Origin: Saprospiraceae bacterium
Lineage (GTDB): Bacteria > Bacteroidota > Bacteroidia > Chitinophagales > Saprospiraceae
Length of the DNA: 57,881 bases
Assembly: GCA_016715105.1 (NCBI GenBank)
Contig: JADKBO010000031.1
Location: forward strand, 1 to 57,881
Direction: 5' to 3'
Under the pieces are notes generated by a model, which was not told the origin of the DNA, searched no databases, and was given only the letters and a program-made list of their open reading frames with translations. The translations under genes and the position numbers were made by a program. The first letter of the stretch is position 1; each line of letters starts with the position of its first letter. This document shows, in pieces, positions 50,266-57,881 of this stretch.

Positions 50266-51066
50266 ATGTCAAGCACTATTTTTAAACCAGTATTATTCAT
50301 TTTTATTTTTGCATTAATATGCTCTTGCGAAAAAAATGAACCCCAGCCAATTGTTGAAAACTGCAAACTAAGTTCGTATCGAAGCCAAAACAAAGGCCTA
50401 AGCAAATTTACATATAATTCTAAAGGTTTGGTGAAATCTTATTCGCTAGATCTACAAGGTTATAATACTAAAGTTGAATTAACGCATAATGATTCTGGCT
50501 CCCTGGTTTCTTCCTTGTGGTATTTTGATAATGTGCTAGGCAGTAAAGAAATATATACTTATCAAAACGATCATATAATTAAAACTACTATTGTTGACCC
50601 TACAAATGATCTTAATGTTTACGGACATATAAACATTAAATACGACTCACAAGGCAGAATAATTGAAATGAAAAATGAGTTTGGTGATCCAATGATTGAT
50701 CGGACACTTTTTTATTCATACAATGCTCAAGGACTTGTTACAAAGATTGAATTACAAAATTCTGTAGGCAATGTAGTTTTTGTTGAAATTGTAAAACCCA
50801 AAGGAAACCCATCAAAATCGGCTGTCACTTTTTTAAAGCAGCATGGATTGCCTTATAACTTGATTTTTTCAGAAGAATTTGTAGAGTTTGAAGCAGGTGA
50901 AGGCACTATTATTGAATTGCATTTACCCGAGACCAATGGCAACTTAAAAATTGCTGGAACGCGAACAATTTCATCGATAAATATAAATACTAATGGTTAT
51001 GTTGACGCAATTACTTCTTCAGACTTGGTCAACAGCATAACATTTCAATTTGAAAATTGCAACTAA
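50266..51066 (+). CDS. Cys-ended YD-like lipoprotein
   Basis: This 266-residue lipoprotein (lipobox LICSC, Cys near 21) shows repeated aromatic-D/N-x-x-G turns (FTYNSKGLVKSYSL; IKYDSQGRIIEMKNEFG; YSYNAQGLVTKIEL), the pattern of YD/DUF4595-type lipoproteins, and ends in FENCN. It has the same plan as the genes at 21673 and 22406, far away in the window, so it looks like one dispersed paralogous family. Function unknown. Confidence 0.78.
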   Translation: MSSTIFKPVLFIFIFALICSCEKNEPQPIVENCKLSSYRSQNKGLSKFTYNSKGLVKSYSLDLQGYNTKVELTHNDSGSLVSSLWYFDNVLGSKEIYTYQNDHIIKTTIVDPTNDLNVYGHINIKYDSQGRIIEMKNEFGDPMIDRTLFYSYNAQGLVTKIELQNSVGNVVFVEIVKPKGNPSKSAVTFLKQHGLPYNLIFSEEFVEFEAGEGTIIELHLPETNGNLKIAGTRTISSININTNGYVDAITSSDLVNSITFQFENCN

Positions 51067-51095
51067 TAGCCCTTTTCTATTGTAAATATACCATG

Positions 51096-51287
51096 CTATT
51101 TTATTTCCAAAATCAGTTTGATCTCTTCTTCCGGAAGACCAGTGATGTTTGAGATCAAGCTGATTGACAATCCATTTTCGTAGCTTTTCACAACGACCTC
51201 TATGGTTTTTTTCCTTTCGCCTTCGATCTCACCCTCAATTTTGCCTTCGATTTTACCTTCTACTTTTATTTGATCATATAAATTCAT
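51096..51287 (-). CDS. Free-standing Rpn C-terminal module, copy 1
   Basis: A 63-residue frame from the ATG at 51287. The sequence is MNLYDQIKVEGKIEG, then the KIEG repeat, then ERKKTIEVVVKSYENG and SLISNITGLPEEEIKLILE; an upstream TTG start would add nine residues (MNNFLLSNI). It is about 90% identical at protein level to the copy at 51307 and matches the C-terminus of the Rpn nuclease at 51506-51726. In E. coli the C-terminal part of Rpn nucleases is made separately from an internal start and counteracts the nuclease. I infer that this is a duplicated antitoxin-like gene, but expression is unproven. Confidence 0.6.
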   Translation of the reverse strand: MNLYDQIKVEGKIEGKIEGEIEGERKKTIEVVVKSYENGLSISLISNITGLPEEEIKLILEIK

Positions 51288-51306
51288 GATGTTACTCAAA
51301 AGGAAG

Positions 51307-51486
51307 TTATTCAATATTCAAAATCAGTTTGATCTCTTCTTCCAGAAGCCCCATGATGTTTGAGATCAAGCTGATTGACAATCCATTTTCGTAGCTTTTC
51401 ACAACGATCTCTATGGTTTTTTTCCTTTCACCTTCGATCTTGCCTTCGATTTTACCTTCTTCCTTTATTTGGTCATATAAATTCAT
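51307..51486 (-). CDS. Free-standing Rpn C-terminal module, copy 2
   Basis: A 59-residue frame from the ATG at 51486, differing from copy 1 by six residues and one 4-residue EIEG unit. It has the same start context (ACATCATG) and ends in KLILNIE. It lies between the Rpn nuclease and copy 1 on the same strand. As in copy 1, the acidic-basic KIEG repeat is followed by a predicted short helical pair (SYENGLSISLISNIMGL, EEEIKLI) resembling a small DNA-binding or dimer-forming tail. Interpreted as an antitoxin-like duplicate. Confidence 0.6.
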   Translation of the reverse strand: MNLYDQIKEEGKIEGKIEGERKKTIEIVVKSYENGLSISLISNIMGLLEEEIKLILNIE

Positions 51487-51505
51487 GATGTTTCTCAAAA
51501 GGAAG

Positions 51506-52454
51506 TTATTTAATATTTAAAATCTGTTTGATCTCTTCTTCCGGAAGACCAGTGATGTTTGAGATCATGGAGATAGACAATCCATTTTCGTAGCTTTTCA
51601 CAACGAACTCTATGGTTTTTTCCTTTCCTTTCCGCCTTCGATCTTGCCTTCAATTTTGCCTTCGATTTTGCCTTCAATCTTGCCTTCGATTTTACCTTCT
51701 ACCTTTATTTGATCATATAAATTCATGATATCAGATTTTAGTTTTGATGGAATACTTTCAATAATTTCTATAAGTGAAGTTCTGTCAAAGTTATACACAC
51801 TAATCGTATATACAAAAAAACTCTGCAATAAGTTCCTTGAAGTGTAAGGTGATAAACTCTGCACAATTCTTGCAAAATTTTCCACAGCTTTTTCTGATCG
51901 AAACGATTTCTTTGCAATTGTAAGGCAGGGTGCAAAAATGTATTTGCAATTGAATCAATGGCACTCTCTGTCAAACTCATTAGGTTGATGAAAATTCTTT
52001 CAAAATTTGGAATGTATTTCAACAAGGTCGGTTCAACTTTAAAATGGTCAACCATCGGTGGCGGCGACCATTCTTCCTCACCATGATAATAAATGATGGG
52101 AATGATTAATTGCAGTTGCTCGCCATTTTTAATCTGTCTTTGATAAGCCTGACTTAAGTAATATAAAACTTGAAATTCAACATAATCATCTTTATAGGAT
52201 TTATGCTCTAACAAGATACTGACGTAACAATTTGCTTCCGAATTAAGTAATTTGGCCGATAGTATAATATCAGAAAAGGACTCTTCTAATTCAGGTGATA
52301 TAAAATGAGTGTTTACTAACGTAATACTCTCCAAATCTAATGCATCAAGCGTTTCCTTTTCCAAACTCAATTTCAAAAAAGCAACTGCACTCTCCTTATC
52401 AGAAAGCAGTGCTTTGAAAAATTTATCGTGCGGATTATTGACTCCCTTTTCCAT
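51506..52454 (-). CDS. Rpn-family PD-(D/E)XK nuclease (two frameshifts)
   Basis: A recombination-promoting nuclease/putative transposase-31-type protein. The N-terminal family motif PHDKFFKALLSD (residues ~8-19), an Asp in FSDIILSAKL and the ExK of SILLEHKSY (about residues 79-87) form the PD-(D/E)XK site. Two missing bases split it: one at 51901-51903 (before AVENFARIVQSL) and one in the T run at 51616-51621, where copies 1 and 2 have seven T and this copy has six. Restored length is 316 residues. The C-terminus has five KIEG units. Rpn proteins in E. coli cleave DNA and defend against phages, restrained by a short product from an internal start, here the ATG at 51726. Confidence 0.85.
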
Positions 52455-52533
52455 AGTTTAGCAAATAAAATCACATTTTAAGATACAAGTGTTCCATCCA
52501 TTCACATGAAATTCAAAAAATTGATATCAAATC

Positions 52534-52570
52534 TGAGAGCTGACAACTGGGAGCTGATCGCTGATAGCTC
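52534..52570. repeat. AGCTGA-type imperfect intergenic repeat
   Basis: Between the flotillin stop and the Rpn gene, short AGCTGA/AGCTC-containing units (GAGAGCTGACAACTGG then GAGCTGATCGCTGATAGCTC) recur. Similar tandem AGCTGAYnnCTG strings are known as dispersed intergenic repeats in Bacteroidetes; a single site is visible here. Confidence 0.45.
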
Positions 52571-52577
52571 AAGCCAC

Positions 52578-54115
52578 TTACTCCTCTGTGCCAACCTCCT
52601 TATCATTTTTAACCTCCTTCTGCTGAGCACTTACCTTCTGATCAGCCCCCTTCAAATAAGTAGGTAAATTCAACCCAGCCATATTGAATAAATCATTGAG
52701 CGGTGGTACCGTCTTCATCATTCCAGAAACAAAATTAGCTGTGGTAGAATTTCCATTATCACCCTGACCATTGCCGGAATCCCAGACAGTAATTTTATCA
52801 ATTTTAATATTTTTGACCGCTTCCACTTGAGTTTTGACCAATTCCGGTAATTTCTCAATCAACAATAATTGGAAAGCTTTGGTAGGATCACCACCAGCAG
52901 CTGCAACCACATCGCGATAACCTTCAGCTTGTTTGGTCAAAATTTCATACAAACCTTTTGCTTCTGCTTCCATCTTCGCAAAAATGGCATCTGCCTCACC
53001 CTTCGCTTGTTCTCTGATGCGTTCAGCCTCAGCTTGTGCTTGGATGATGGCTTTTTGTTTGGCTATTTCCGCAGGGATGACCACGTTGGCAATTTGCGTT
53101 GCACGCTCACGATCCGCCCTGGCATCTTCGGCTTTTTGCTCAGCCAAATAAGATTCCTCCAACGCTTTGGCACTTTGTACTTTTTCGGACGCAAGTGCTG
53201 TTCGCAATGCTTCCGCTTCTCTTTCCCTTCTCAATGCTTCAGATTGAGCAATGGAGATTCTGGCCTCATTCTCCCCTCTCACCGCAATGGCATTGGCCTC
53301 CGAAATTTTCACCCTCGAATCTCTTTCGGCCTCAGCCCTACCAATGGCCTGGTCTTTATTAGCAGCAGCAATACTGATTTCTCTATCCTTTTGAGTGATG
53401 GCAATTTTCACATCTCTGTCTCTATGAGTCTCGGCAATTTGCGTGTCTTTTTCTCTATCCGCCAATGCCTTACCAGTTTCACCAATTTTCTCTTGCTCAG
53501 CAACACTGATCTTTGCTTCGTTGATTGCTTTTGCAGCAGCCTCCTTACCCAAAGCAGCGATATAACCAGATTCATCCTTGATATCCGTGACGTTGACGTT
53601 GATGAGTTTCAATCCTATTTTTTGAGTTCACTGTCCACGTTTTTAGAGATGTTTTCCAAAAATTTATCGCGATCAGAATTGATTTCCTCAATGGTCATGG
53701 TCGCAATGACCAATCTCAATTGACCAAATAAAATGTCTTTCGCCAACTCTTGGATCTGCTCATAGGTCAAGCCGAGCAAACGTTCAGCAGCGGTATTCAT
53801 GTTATCAGGCTCTGTGGAGATGGCAATGGTAAATCGGCAAGGCACATCCACGCGGATGTTTTGTCTACTCAGCGCATTCGTCAAATTGGCTTCGATCGAC
53901 AGCGGCTTTAAATCCAGAAATGCATAATCCTGGATGACTGGCCACACAAAAGCACCACCACCATGGATACACTTGGCAGAAGTTCCACCTGTTCTACCAT
54001 AAATGACCAGAATTTTGTCCGATGGACAGCGTTTGTATCTGGATAATAGCGCCAAAATGGTTACAAAAAATACAATGGCGCAAACGACGATAATAATCAA
54101 GGGCATCAAATTCAT
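52578..54115 (-). CDS. Flotillin/SPFH-domain protein (one frameshift)
   Basis: A flotillin-like protein that organises membrane microdomains. An N-terminal membrane segment (MPLIIIVVCAIVFFVTIL) is followed by an SPFH domain (RRTGGTSAKCIHGGG-like start, LGLTYEQIQELAKDI) and a very long Ala/Glu-rich coiled coil (AEAERIREQAKGEADAIFAK). The frame breaks in the T run at 53618-53623: adding one base joins ELKK to IGLKLINVNVTDI and gives 512 residues. Its ATG overlaps the stop of the NfeD-like gene by 4 bases. The plus-strand frame opposite the coiled coil is a shadow. Confidence 0.9.
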
Positions 54116-54684
54116 TGGTTGATTTTTTCTACGATTAAAAGATTTTCTTGTTCTATTTTGATGATTAATACTTCTTCTCCTGTGGGAATGGCTTCACCCA
54201 AAGTCAATGCTTCCAATTCATGATAAGCACCATTTATGTTTATGGACACTTTTCCAGGTCCTTTTCTTTGGCCTGGAATGGTCAGATAAACTTTCGCTTT
54301 TTTATACAAGGTATTGTCCAATGAGAAAGAATTATCCTCGGCTAATTTCTGTACCTGAGTGATGACATAAAAAAAGAAATACACAAAGGCAATTCCAACC
54401 GTGAATGACAGAAAAATGAGTATGCCTTTATGATCAATGACATTGTAAAGCGATATCCCCGTCCAACTCAGACCCAATAAAAAATTGATCAAATTCCTCA
54501 GCGTGAACAACTCAAAAGCTCCTCCCCCATCATGACTGCTCCCTCCGTGATCCAAATCTGTGTCCACGTCAGCACTCGCACCGACAAAAGTCAGGATGGT
54601 TTGAATGAGAAAAATAAGACTTGCAGGAATGGCAACATACCAAAATGCTGCCATCAGCGGCTCCATCGATTTAAAAAATTCCAT
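54112..54684 (-). CDS. NfeD-like membrane protein, flotillin partner
   Basis: A 190-residue membrane protein with about three to four hydrophobic segments (PLMAAFWYVAIPASLIFLI; INFLLGLSWTGISLYNV; ILIFLSFTVGIAFVYFFFYV) and a C-terminal OB-fold-like domain (KAKVYLTIPGQRKGPGKVSI ... GEEVLIIKIEQ), the layout of YqiJ/YuaF-type NfeD proteins. These are encoded next to flotillins and act with them in the membrane. It overlaps the flotillin start by 4 bases. Confidence 0.85.
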   Translation of the reverse strand: MEFFKSMEPLMAAFWYVAIPASLIFLIQTILTFVGASADVDTDLDHGGSSHDGGGAFELFTLRNLINFLLGLSWTGISLYNVIDHKGILIFLSFTVGIAFVYFFFYVITQVQKLAEDNSFSLDNTLYKKAKVYLTIPGQRKGPGKVSININGAYHELEALTLGEAIPTGEEVLIIKIEQENLLIVEKINQ

Positions 54685-55045
54685 TTGACATCATTATTAT
54701 AAAGCACTATTGCAATGCTTAAATATAAGTAATAAATACAAACACACAAATCAGAATTTCAATTCCGTATATGCTTGTTGAAAATATAACCTAAATACTG
54801 TTAGATATGATTCCAAATGTTACGTGAATAACGGCAGGTGGGTGGATTTTATAGACCAAAGTGGTGATAATTGGGGTTGAATGGAGGAAAGGAAAATGAT
54901 TATTCTTCCTCATATGTTAAATAATCAGTGGTTATCTTATTGGGGAAATTTGGGAAGTTACTGTGCTAATAAAAGTTGGTCTGAAACTTAGATACCTCAT
55001 ACGAATGCCTCCTCTTCCTGATTTTAGAGGGATTTATTTGTTCAT
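54685..55045. other. Intergenic region upstream of the NfeD-like gene
   Basis: About 360 bases with no credible complete gene. A 32-codon open stretch at 54781-54879 encodes a short fragment (ending GRWVDFIDQSGDNWG) that may be a remnant of a lost gene, but it has no start or family match. Confidence 0.45.
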
Positions 55046-55291
55046 TCATCTATCCCGATCTTCTCTCACCATAGCAACGATATCATCTATTGAAATCCCT
55101 TTGAAAAGAGGAGCCATACTTTTTAGCTCTGCTAACGTTTTTGATTTTTCTATGAGATATTTTTCTTTAATTAACACATTTTCTAAAATCGTAACTGCCT
55201 CTTGGGTGAGACTTCGACGATTCTGCTCAGCAGATGCTACAAGTTTATCATAAATATCTTGTGGCAAATCTCTTATTTGTAGTGTTGGCAT
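55046..55291 (-). CDS. FitA-like ribbon-helix-helix antitoxin (orphan)
   Basis: An 81-residue protein from the ATG at 55291. Its start MPTLQIRDLPQDIYDKLVA and RRSLTQEAVTILE are typical of FitA/VapB-like ribbon-helix-helix antitoxins, which bind DNA and neutralise a PIN-domain toxin encoded just downstream. No PIN-domain frame follows: after the stop there are only short frames. The longer frame to 55384 runs into the IS66 element and is not used. The IS66 left end lies 34 bases upstream of the start, so its promoter has probably been separated. Confidence 0.75.
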   Translation of the reverse strand: MPTLQIRDLPQDIYDKLVASAEQNRRSLTQEAVTILENVLIKEKYLIEKSKTLAELKSMAPLFKGISIDDIVAMVREDRDR

Positions 55292-55317
55292 GATGCATTT
55301 GTTTATGTTGCTTAATG

Positions 55318-55325
55318 CATGCATA
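55318..55325 (+). repeat. IS66 target-site duplication, left copy
   Basis: CATGCATA directly precedes the left IS66 terminus and is repeated exactly at 57536-57543 after the right terminus. Eight bases is the usual duplication length for IS66. Confidence 0.85.
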
Positions 55326-55342
55326 GTACCCATCCGAGCAAC
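55326..55342 (+). repeat. IS66 left inverted repeat
   Basis: GTACCCATCCGAGCAAC matches the reverse complement of 57519-57535 at 16 of 17 positions and begins with GTA as IS66 ends do. Confidence 0.85.
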
Positions 55343-55391
55343 CCCATATTGTCCAATAATTATTGACCTGTTAATTTTGGTCAAAATAAAT

Positions 55392-55660
55392 ATGCAGGAA
55401 GATACAAAAAGAGCAGATTGCTGCTTGGCTTGAAGAATGGAAGTTGTCAGGTAAATCCGCCACTGAATTCAGTATAGATAAACCATTTCATTCTAGTACT
55501 TTGGATTATTGGCGACGTAAAAGTTCGAAAAACGAATTACCAAAATCATTTATCAGTATTTCCAATCCTGTTGAGATTCATCAGAAAGTGTCTTTTATAA
55601 CATTTGACAAATGGTATTGTCATTAACCTGGTACCAACTAAATATTACTCAGATAAAGGA
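55392..55660 (+). pseudogene. IS66 tnpA-like gene, frameshifted
   Basis: Broken frame with EQIAAWLEEWKLSGKSATEF, LDYWRRKSSKNEL and, in a shifted frame, NGIVINLVPTKYYSD, the outline of the small first protein of IS66 elements that helps transposition. An in-frame start is lost. At least two one-base changes are needed to read it through; where it ends before the tnpB-like frame is not certain. Confidence 0.65.
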
Positions 55661-55671
55661 GCTCGTTGTGT

Positions 55672-56067
55672 GATTGGGTTTGGGCATCATCAAGGTTTTT
55701 CATATATACTCTAAGTGCCGATATGCGTAAGGGGTATAATGGCTTGGCTGGCATTGTGCGCAATGAATTAAATAATGATCCTTTGAGCGGTGATGTTTAT
55801 GTCTTCTTTGGGAAAAACCGACAGATTGTAAAAATGTTGTGCTGGGATAAGGATGGATTTGCATTGTATAGTAAAAGATTGGAGCGTGGAGTTTTGAGAA
55901 TTTGCAAGGAGTGATACAATCCCCAAGTCAGAAATAGCCTACCAACATTTGGTCATGTTGATGAGTGGAATAAGCTTGGTTGGTTTACGACAAAAACACG
56001 TTACTTGCTAACAAAAAAGTGGTGTAATGTGGATAAATACATTACAATAAATTGTAATTCGATGTAG
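55672..56067 (+). pseudogene. IS66 tnpB-like gene, frameshifted
   Basis: Contains FIYTLSADMRKGYNGLAGIV and DVYVFFGKNRQIVKMLCWD, characteristic of IS66 TnpB accessory proteins. A base is missing near 55698 (FFIYTL) and another near 55895 (ERGVFENLQGV), after which the frame continues to about 56067. Role: essential helper of the transposase in active IS66 elements. Confidence 0.7.
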
Positions 56068-56088
56068 ATACATATTTAAATTTACATC

Positions 56089-57519
56089 ATGAATTACGAA
56101 GCTCAAATAGCCGAATTAACAATGCAAAATGCGCAGTTAAAGCGTGAGTTGGACCAGTTGCGCAAGCTTATATTTGGTGCTAAAAAAGAGCGTTTTGTAA
56201 CAGAAAATGTTACACCTGGTCAATTGAGCTTATTTTGAAGATTTTGTCTGTGGGCCAGGGCCGGTTGAAGAGCAGACAAAAGAGATCATCAATTACGAAA
56301 GGGAAAAACTAGTAAGAAACACGAAGGACGCAACGAGATTCCTGATCATCTACCGGTCATAGAAGTTATAATTGAACCAGATCAAGATGTGACTGGGATG
56401 AAAAAATCGGAGAAGAAATCACCGAAACATTAGAATACACTGCGGCCAGTCTTGTAAAGAAAAGAATTATTCGTCCAAAATACGCTTTACCCCAAAATGA
56501 AGGAATTATCATAGGTAAACTACCTTCAAGACCTATAGAAAAAGGGATAGCAGAGGCCAGTTTGTTAAGTCATCTAATTGTAAGCAAGTTTATGATCACT
56601 TGCCGTTTTACAGGCAGATTCAAATATTCAAAGGGAATTTGACTGGAATGTAAGCAAGCACAATCAATGACTGGTTTGTGGCCTGTTGCACTCTAATAGA
56701 GCCCTTGTACGAAGAATTAAAAAGACAAGTATTATCAAGTGGATATTTACAAGTTGATGAATCTCCAATTAAAGTATTAGATAGCGACAAACCAGGAAGT
56801 ACGCATCAAGGATATCAGTGGGTTTATCACAGTCCTGAAAGAAGACTTGTTTTATTTGATTACAGAAAGGCTGAGGTATGCACGGTCCCAAGAAGTATTG
56901 GAAAACTATAATGGGTGGCTTCAATGCGATGGCTATGGCGTATATGATAAATTGCAACACTGGAAGGAATCCAAATTGCAGGTGTTTAGCACATGCCCTG
57001 AAGGTATTATCATGAGGCATTAAGCAATGATAAAAAAAACGCAGAATATGCCTTAGTAATCTTCAAAATATCTATGAAATAGAAAGGGCCAATAAATCAA
57101 TGAATCCCCTAGATAGAAAATTAGACAGGTTAGCCAAAGTCAAGCCACATCTGGATAATTTAAAATCTTGGGTCGAGGAAGAATGTGAAAGTGTTGCCAA
57201 AAGTGCAATTGGTAAGGCGATGTCTTACACCCAATCACAGTGGCATAAATTATACAATCTTCTTGAGGATGGCAGACTAGAAATAGATAATAACCTGATA
57301 GAAAATAAATCAGGCCACTGGCCTAGGGAGAAAAATTACTTATTTGCCGGGTCTCATGATGGTGCAAAAGAATTGCAATGATTTATTCCTTTATGGGTAC
57401 TTGCAAGCTAATGATGTAAATCCAAATGAATGGTTGAAAATGTATTAGAGAAAATCCCAGATACCAAAATGTCGGAATTATCTAATTTATTACCAATAGG
57501 TAAGGTGCAGCAGGTGTAG
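56089..57519 (+). pseudogene. IS66 tnpC transposase, multiply frameshifted
   Basis: The transposase frame starts at 56089 (MNYEAQIAELTMQNAQLKRE, then FGAKKERF) and stops early at 56238. Downstream pieces in shifted frames give YLQVDESPIKVLDS (DDE-region Asp), GYQWVYHSPERRLVLFDYRK, SWVEEECESVAKSAIGKAM and RLEIDNNLIEN (DDE Glu), and it ends at 57519 in LLPIGKVQQV. Nearly every change is a one- or two-base indel while residues stay conserved. Either a very young pseudogene or an artefact of sequence error. Confidence 0.8.
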
Positions 57520-57535
57520 TTGCTCGGATGGATAC
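57519..57535 (-). repeat. IS66 right inverted repeat
   Basis: Reverse complement GTATCCATCCGAGCAAC matches the left repeat at 16 of 17 positions. It overlaps the last base of the tnpC stop codon. Confidence 0.85.
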
Positions 57536-57543
57536 CATGCATA
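57536..57543 (+). repeat. IS66 target-site duplication, right copy
   Basis: CATGCATA, identical to the left copy at 55318-55325. Confidence 0.85.
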
Positions 57544-57647
57544 ACGCATGCGATTTTATATAAGTTCCCATTTGTTGATCTGTTGATAAATTACCTGATT
57601 AAATTTTTAGCACTTATGCTAGTGTGGCTCGATAGAATTGGAAATCT

Positions 57648-57881
57648 TCAAACATTATACCAGCTCTCACCACCATCTTCTTCTGTTTCATGCCCGCCCA
57701 TTTCAAGACTTTCTTGATTTGGAATTTCTGGAAAAACATAATGTTCATAGAAATTCAACTTAAAAGCGTGCACTTCCGTATACTCATTTACCACAGAAAG
57801 GTTTTCATTTAGGCGAATTAAATTATCATGTGTTAAAAAGCCTTCATCCTCGTCGAGATAAAAGATTTCAAGTAAATCCAT
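57648..57881 (-). CDS. Hypothetical protein, running to the window edge
   Basis: The last 77 residues of a minus-strand frame reach the end of the window; the ATG at 57879-57881 may or may not be the true start. The sequence is acidic (MDLLEIFYLDEDEGFLTHDN; ESLEMGGHETEEDGGESW) with no recognised domain. It is the gene upstream of the FitA-like antitoxin if the IS66 element is removed. Confidence 0.5.
   Translation of the reverse strand: MDLLEIFYLDEDEGFLTHDNLIRLNENLSVVNEYTEVHAFKLNFYEHYVFPEIPNQESLEMGGHETEEDGGESWYNV

Larger units (their letters stand above)
51096..51726 (-). repeat. Three tandem copies of the Rpn C-terminal module
   Basis: Starts of the module (ATG of MNLYDQIK) lie at 51726, 51486 and 51287, giving periods of 240 and 199 bases that differ mainly in the number of 12-base KIEG-coding microrepeats. 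Between copies lies a common linker (AATAACTTCCTTTTGAG). The first copy is fused to the nuclease; the other two are separate. Confidence 0.85.
55326..57535 (+). mobile_element. IS66-family insertion sequence
   Basis: A 2,210-base element bounded by 17-base inverted repeats and an 8-base duplication CATGCATA. It encodes, in order, broken tnpA-like, tnpB-like and tnpC frames. The protein similarity is preserved almost throughout, but the frames are cut by many small indels. Precise ends and an exact duplication point to a recent insertion. It landed 34 bases upstream of the FitA-like gene. Confidence 0.9.

Noticed and set aside
52869..53723. 284-residue plus-strand frame opposite the flotillin gene
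   Set aside because: It is the complement of the regular Ala/Glu coiled coil of flotillin, has no family likeness, and the real gene is clear on the minus strand.
54781..54879. Open 32-codon stretch ending GRWVDFIDQSGDNWG
   Set aside because: No start codon and no recognised family; may be a gene remnant, but the evidence is too thin to annotate as a gene.
1..57881. Possible tRNA, rRNA or CRISPR array
   Set aside because: No cloverleaf, ribosomal sequence or spaced direct-repeat array was recognised; the only tandem repeat is the protein-coding KIEG array.

Overview
The window comes from an AT-rich (roughly 36-38% GC by eye) member of the Bacteroidetes, most like the Saprospiraceae or a related lineage. 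The evidence is a SusC/SusD pair, giant FG-GAP/ASPIC-UnbV lipoproteins, type IX secretion cargo with type A and type B sorting tails, a futalosine-route menaquinone gene (mqnC), a eukaryote-type glutamine synthetase II, and many TAnnTTTG promoter elements.

Layout. 1-823: yebC-type regulator. 961-19595: a carbohydrate locus. It holds a secreted GH65 enzyme and a LacI regulator (minus strand), then divergently susC, susD, a small lipoprotein, two ~1,110-residue FG-GAP/ASPIC lipoproteins, a GH100-like glycosidase, a uridine-kinase-like P-loop kinase and an SLC45/GPH-type sugar transporter. A LacI-type palindrome lies in the divergent region and a hairpin terminator follows susD. I read this as uptake and breakdown of an alpha-glucoside or sucrose-like sugar. 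19606-24826: SDR, TerB-like protein, small surface proteins, glutamine synthetase and a one-domain asparaginase (all minus). 24926-27193: a type IX type-B adhesin-like protein. 27395-29373: mqnC-pnp. 29379-36997: GH13 amylase lipoprotein with a TPR lipoprotein, dnaG, lpxK and a C-terminal processing protease (all minus). 37362-40646: a secreted nuclease-like type IX cargo. 40756-43501: pspC-like protein, pth, purF. 43814-49960: a TetR-controlled RND efflux operon (tolC-like, adaptor, pump) with matching operators before tetR and before the tolC-like gene. 50266-54684: a lipoprotein, an Rpn-family nuclease followed by two free-standing copies of its own C-terminal tail, and a flotillin/NfeD pair. 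55046-57881: an orphan FitA-like antitoxin, an IS66 element with intact ends and an 8-bp target duplication, and the edge of an unknown gene.

Two points matter most. First, the Rpn locus (51096-52454) carries three tandem copies of the C-terminal module. In E. coli that module is made separately as an intragenic antitoxin, so here it seems to have been copied into separate small genes. Second, at least eight otherwise well-conserved genes, including the essential dnaG and the core gene glnA, are broken only by 1-2 base indels, mostly in homopolymer runs. Restoring them gives full-length proteins with total lengths divisible by three. This looks like sequence-consensus error rather than real decay, so the split genes are annotated here as single genes.
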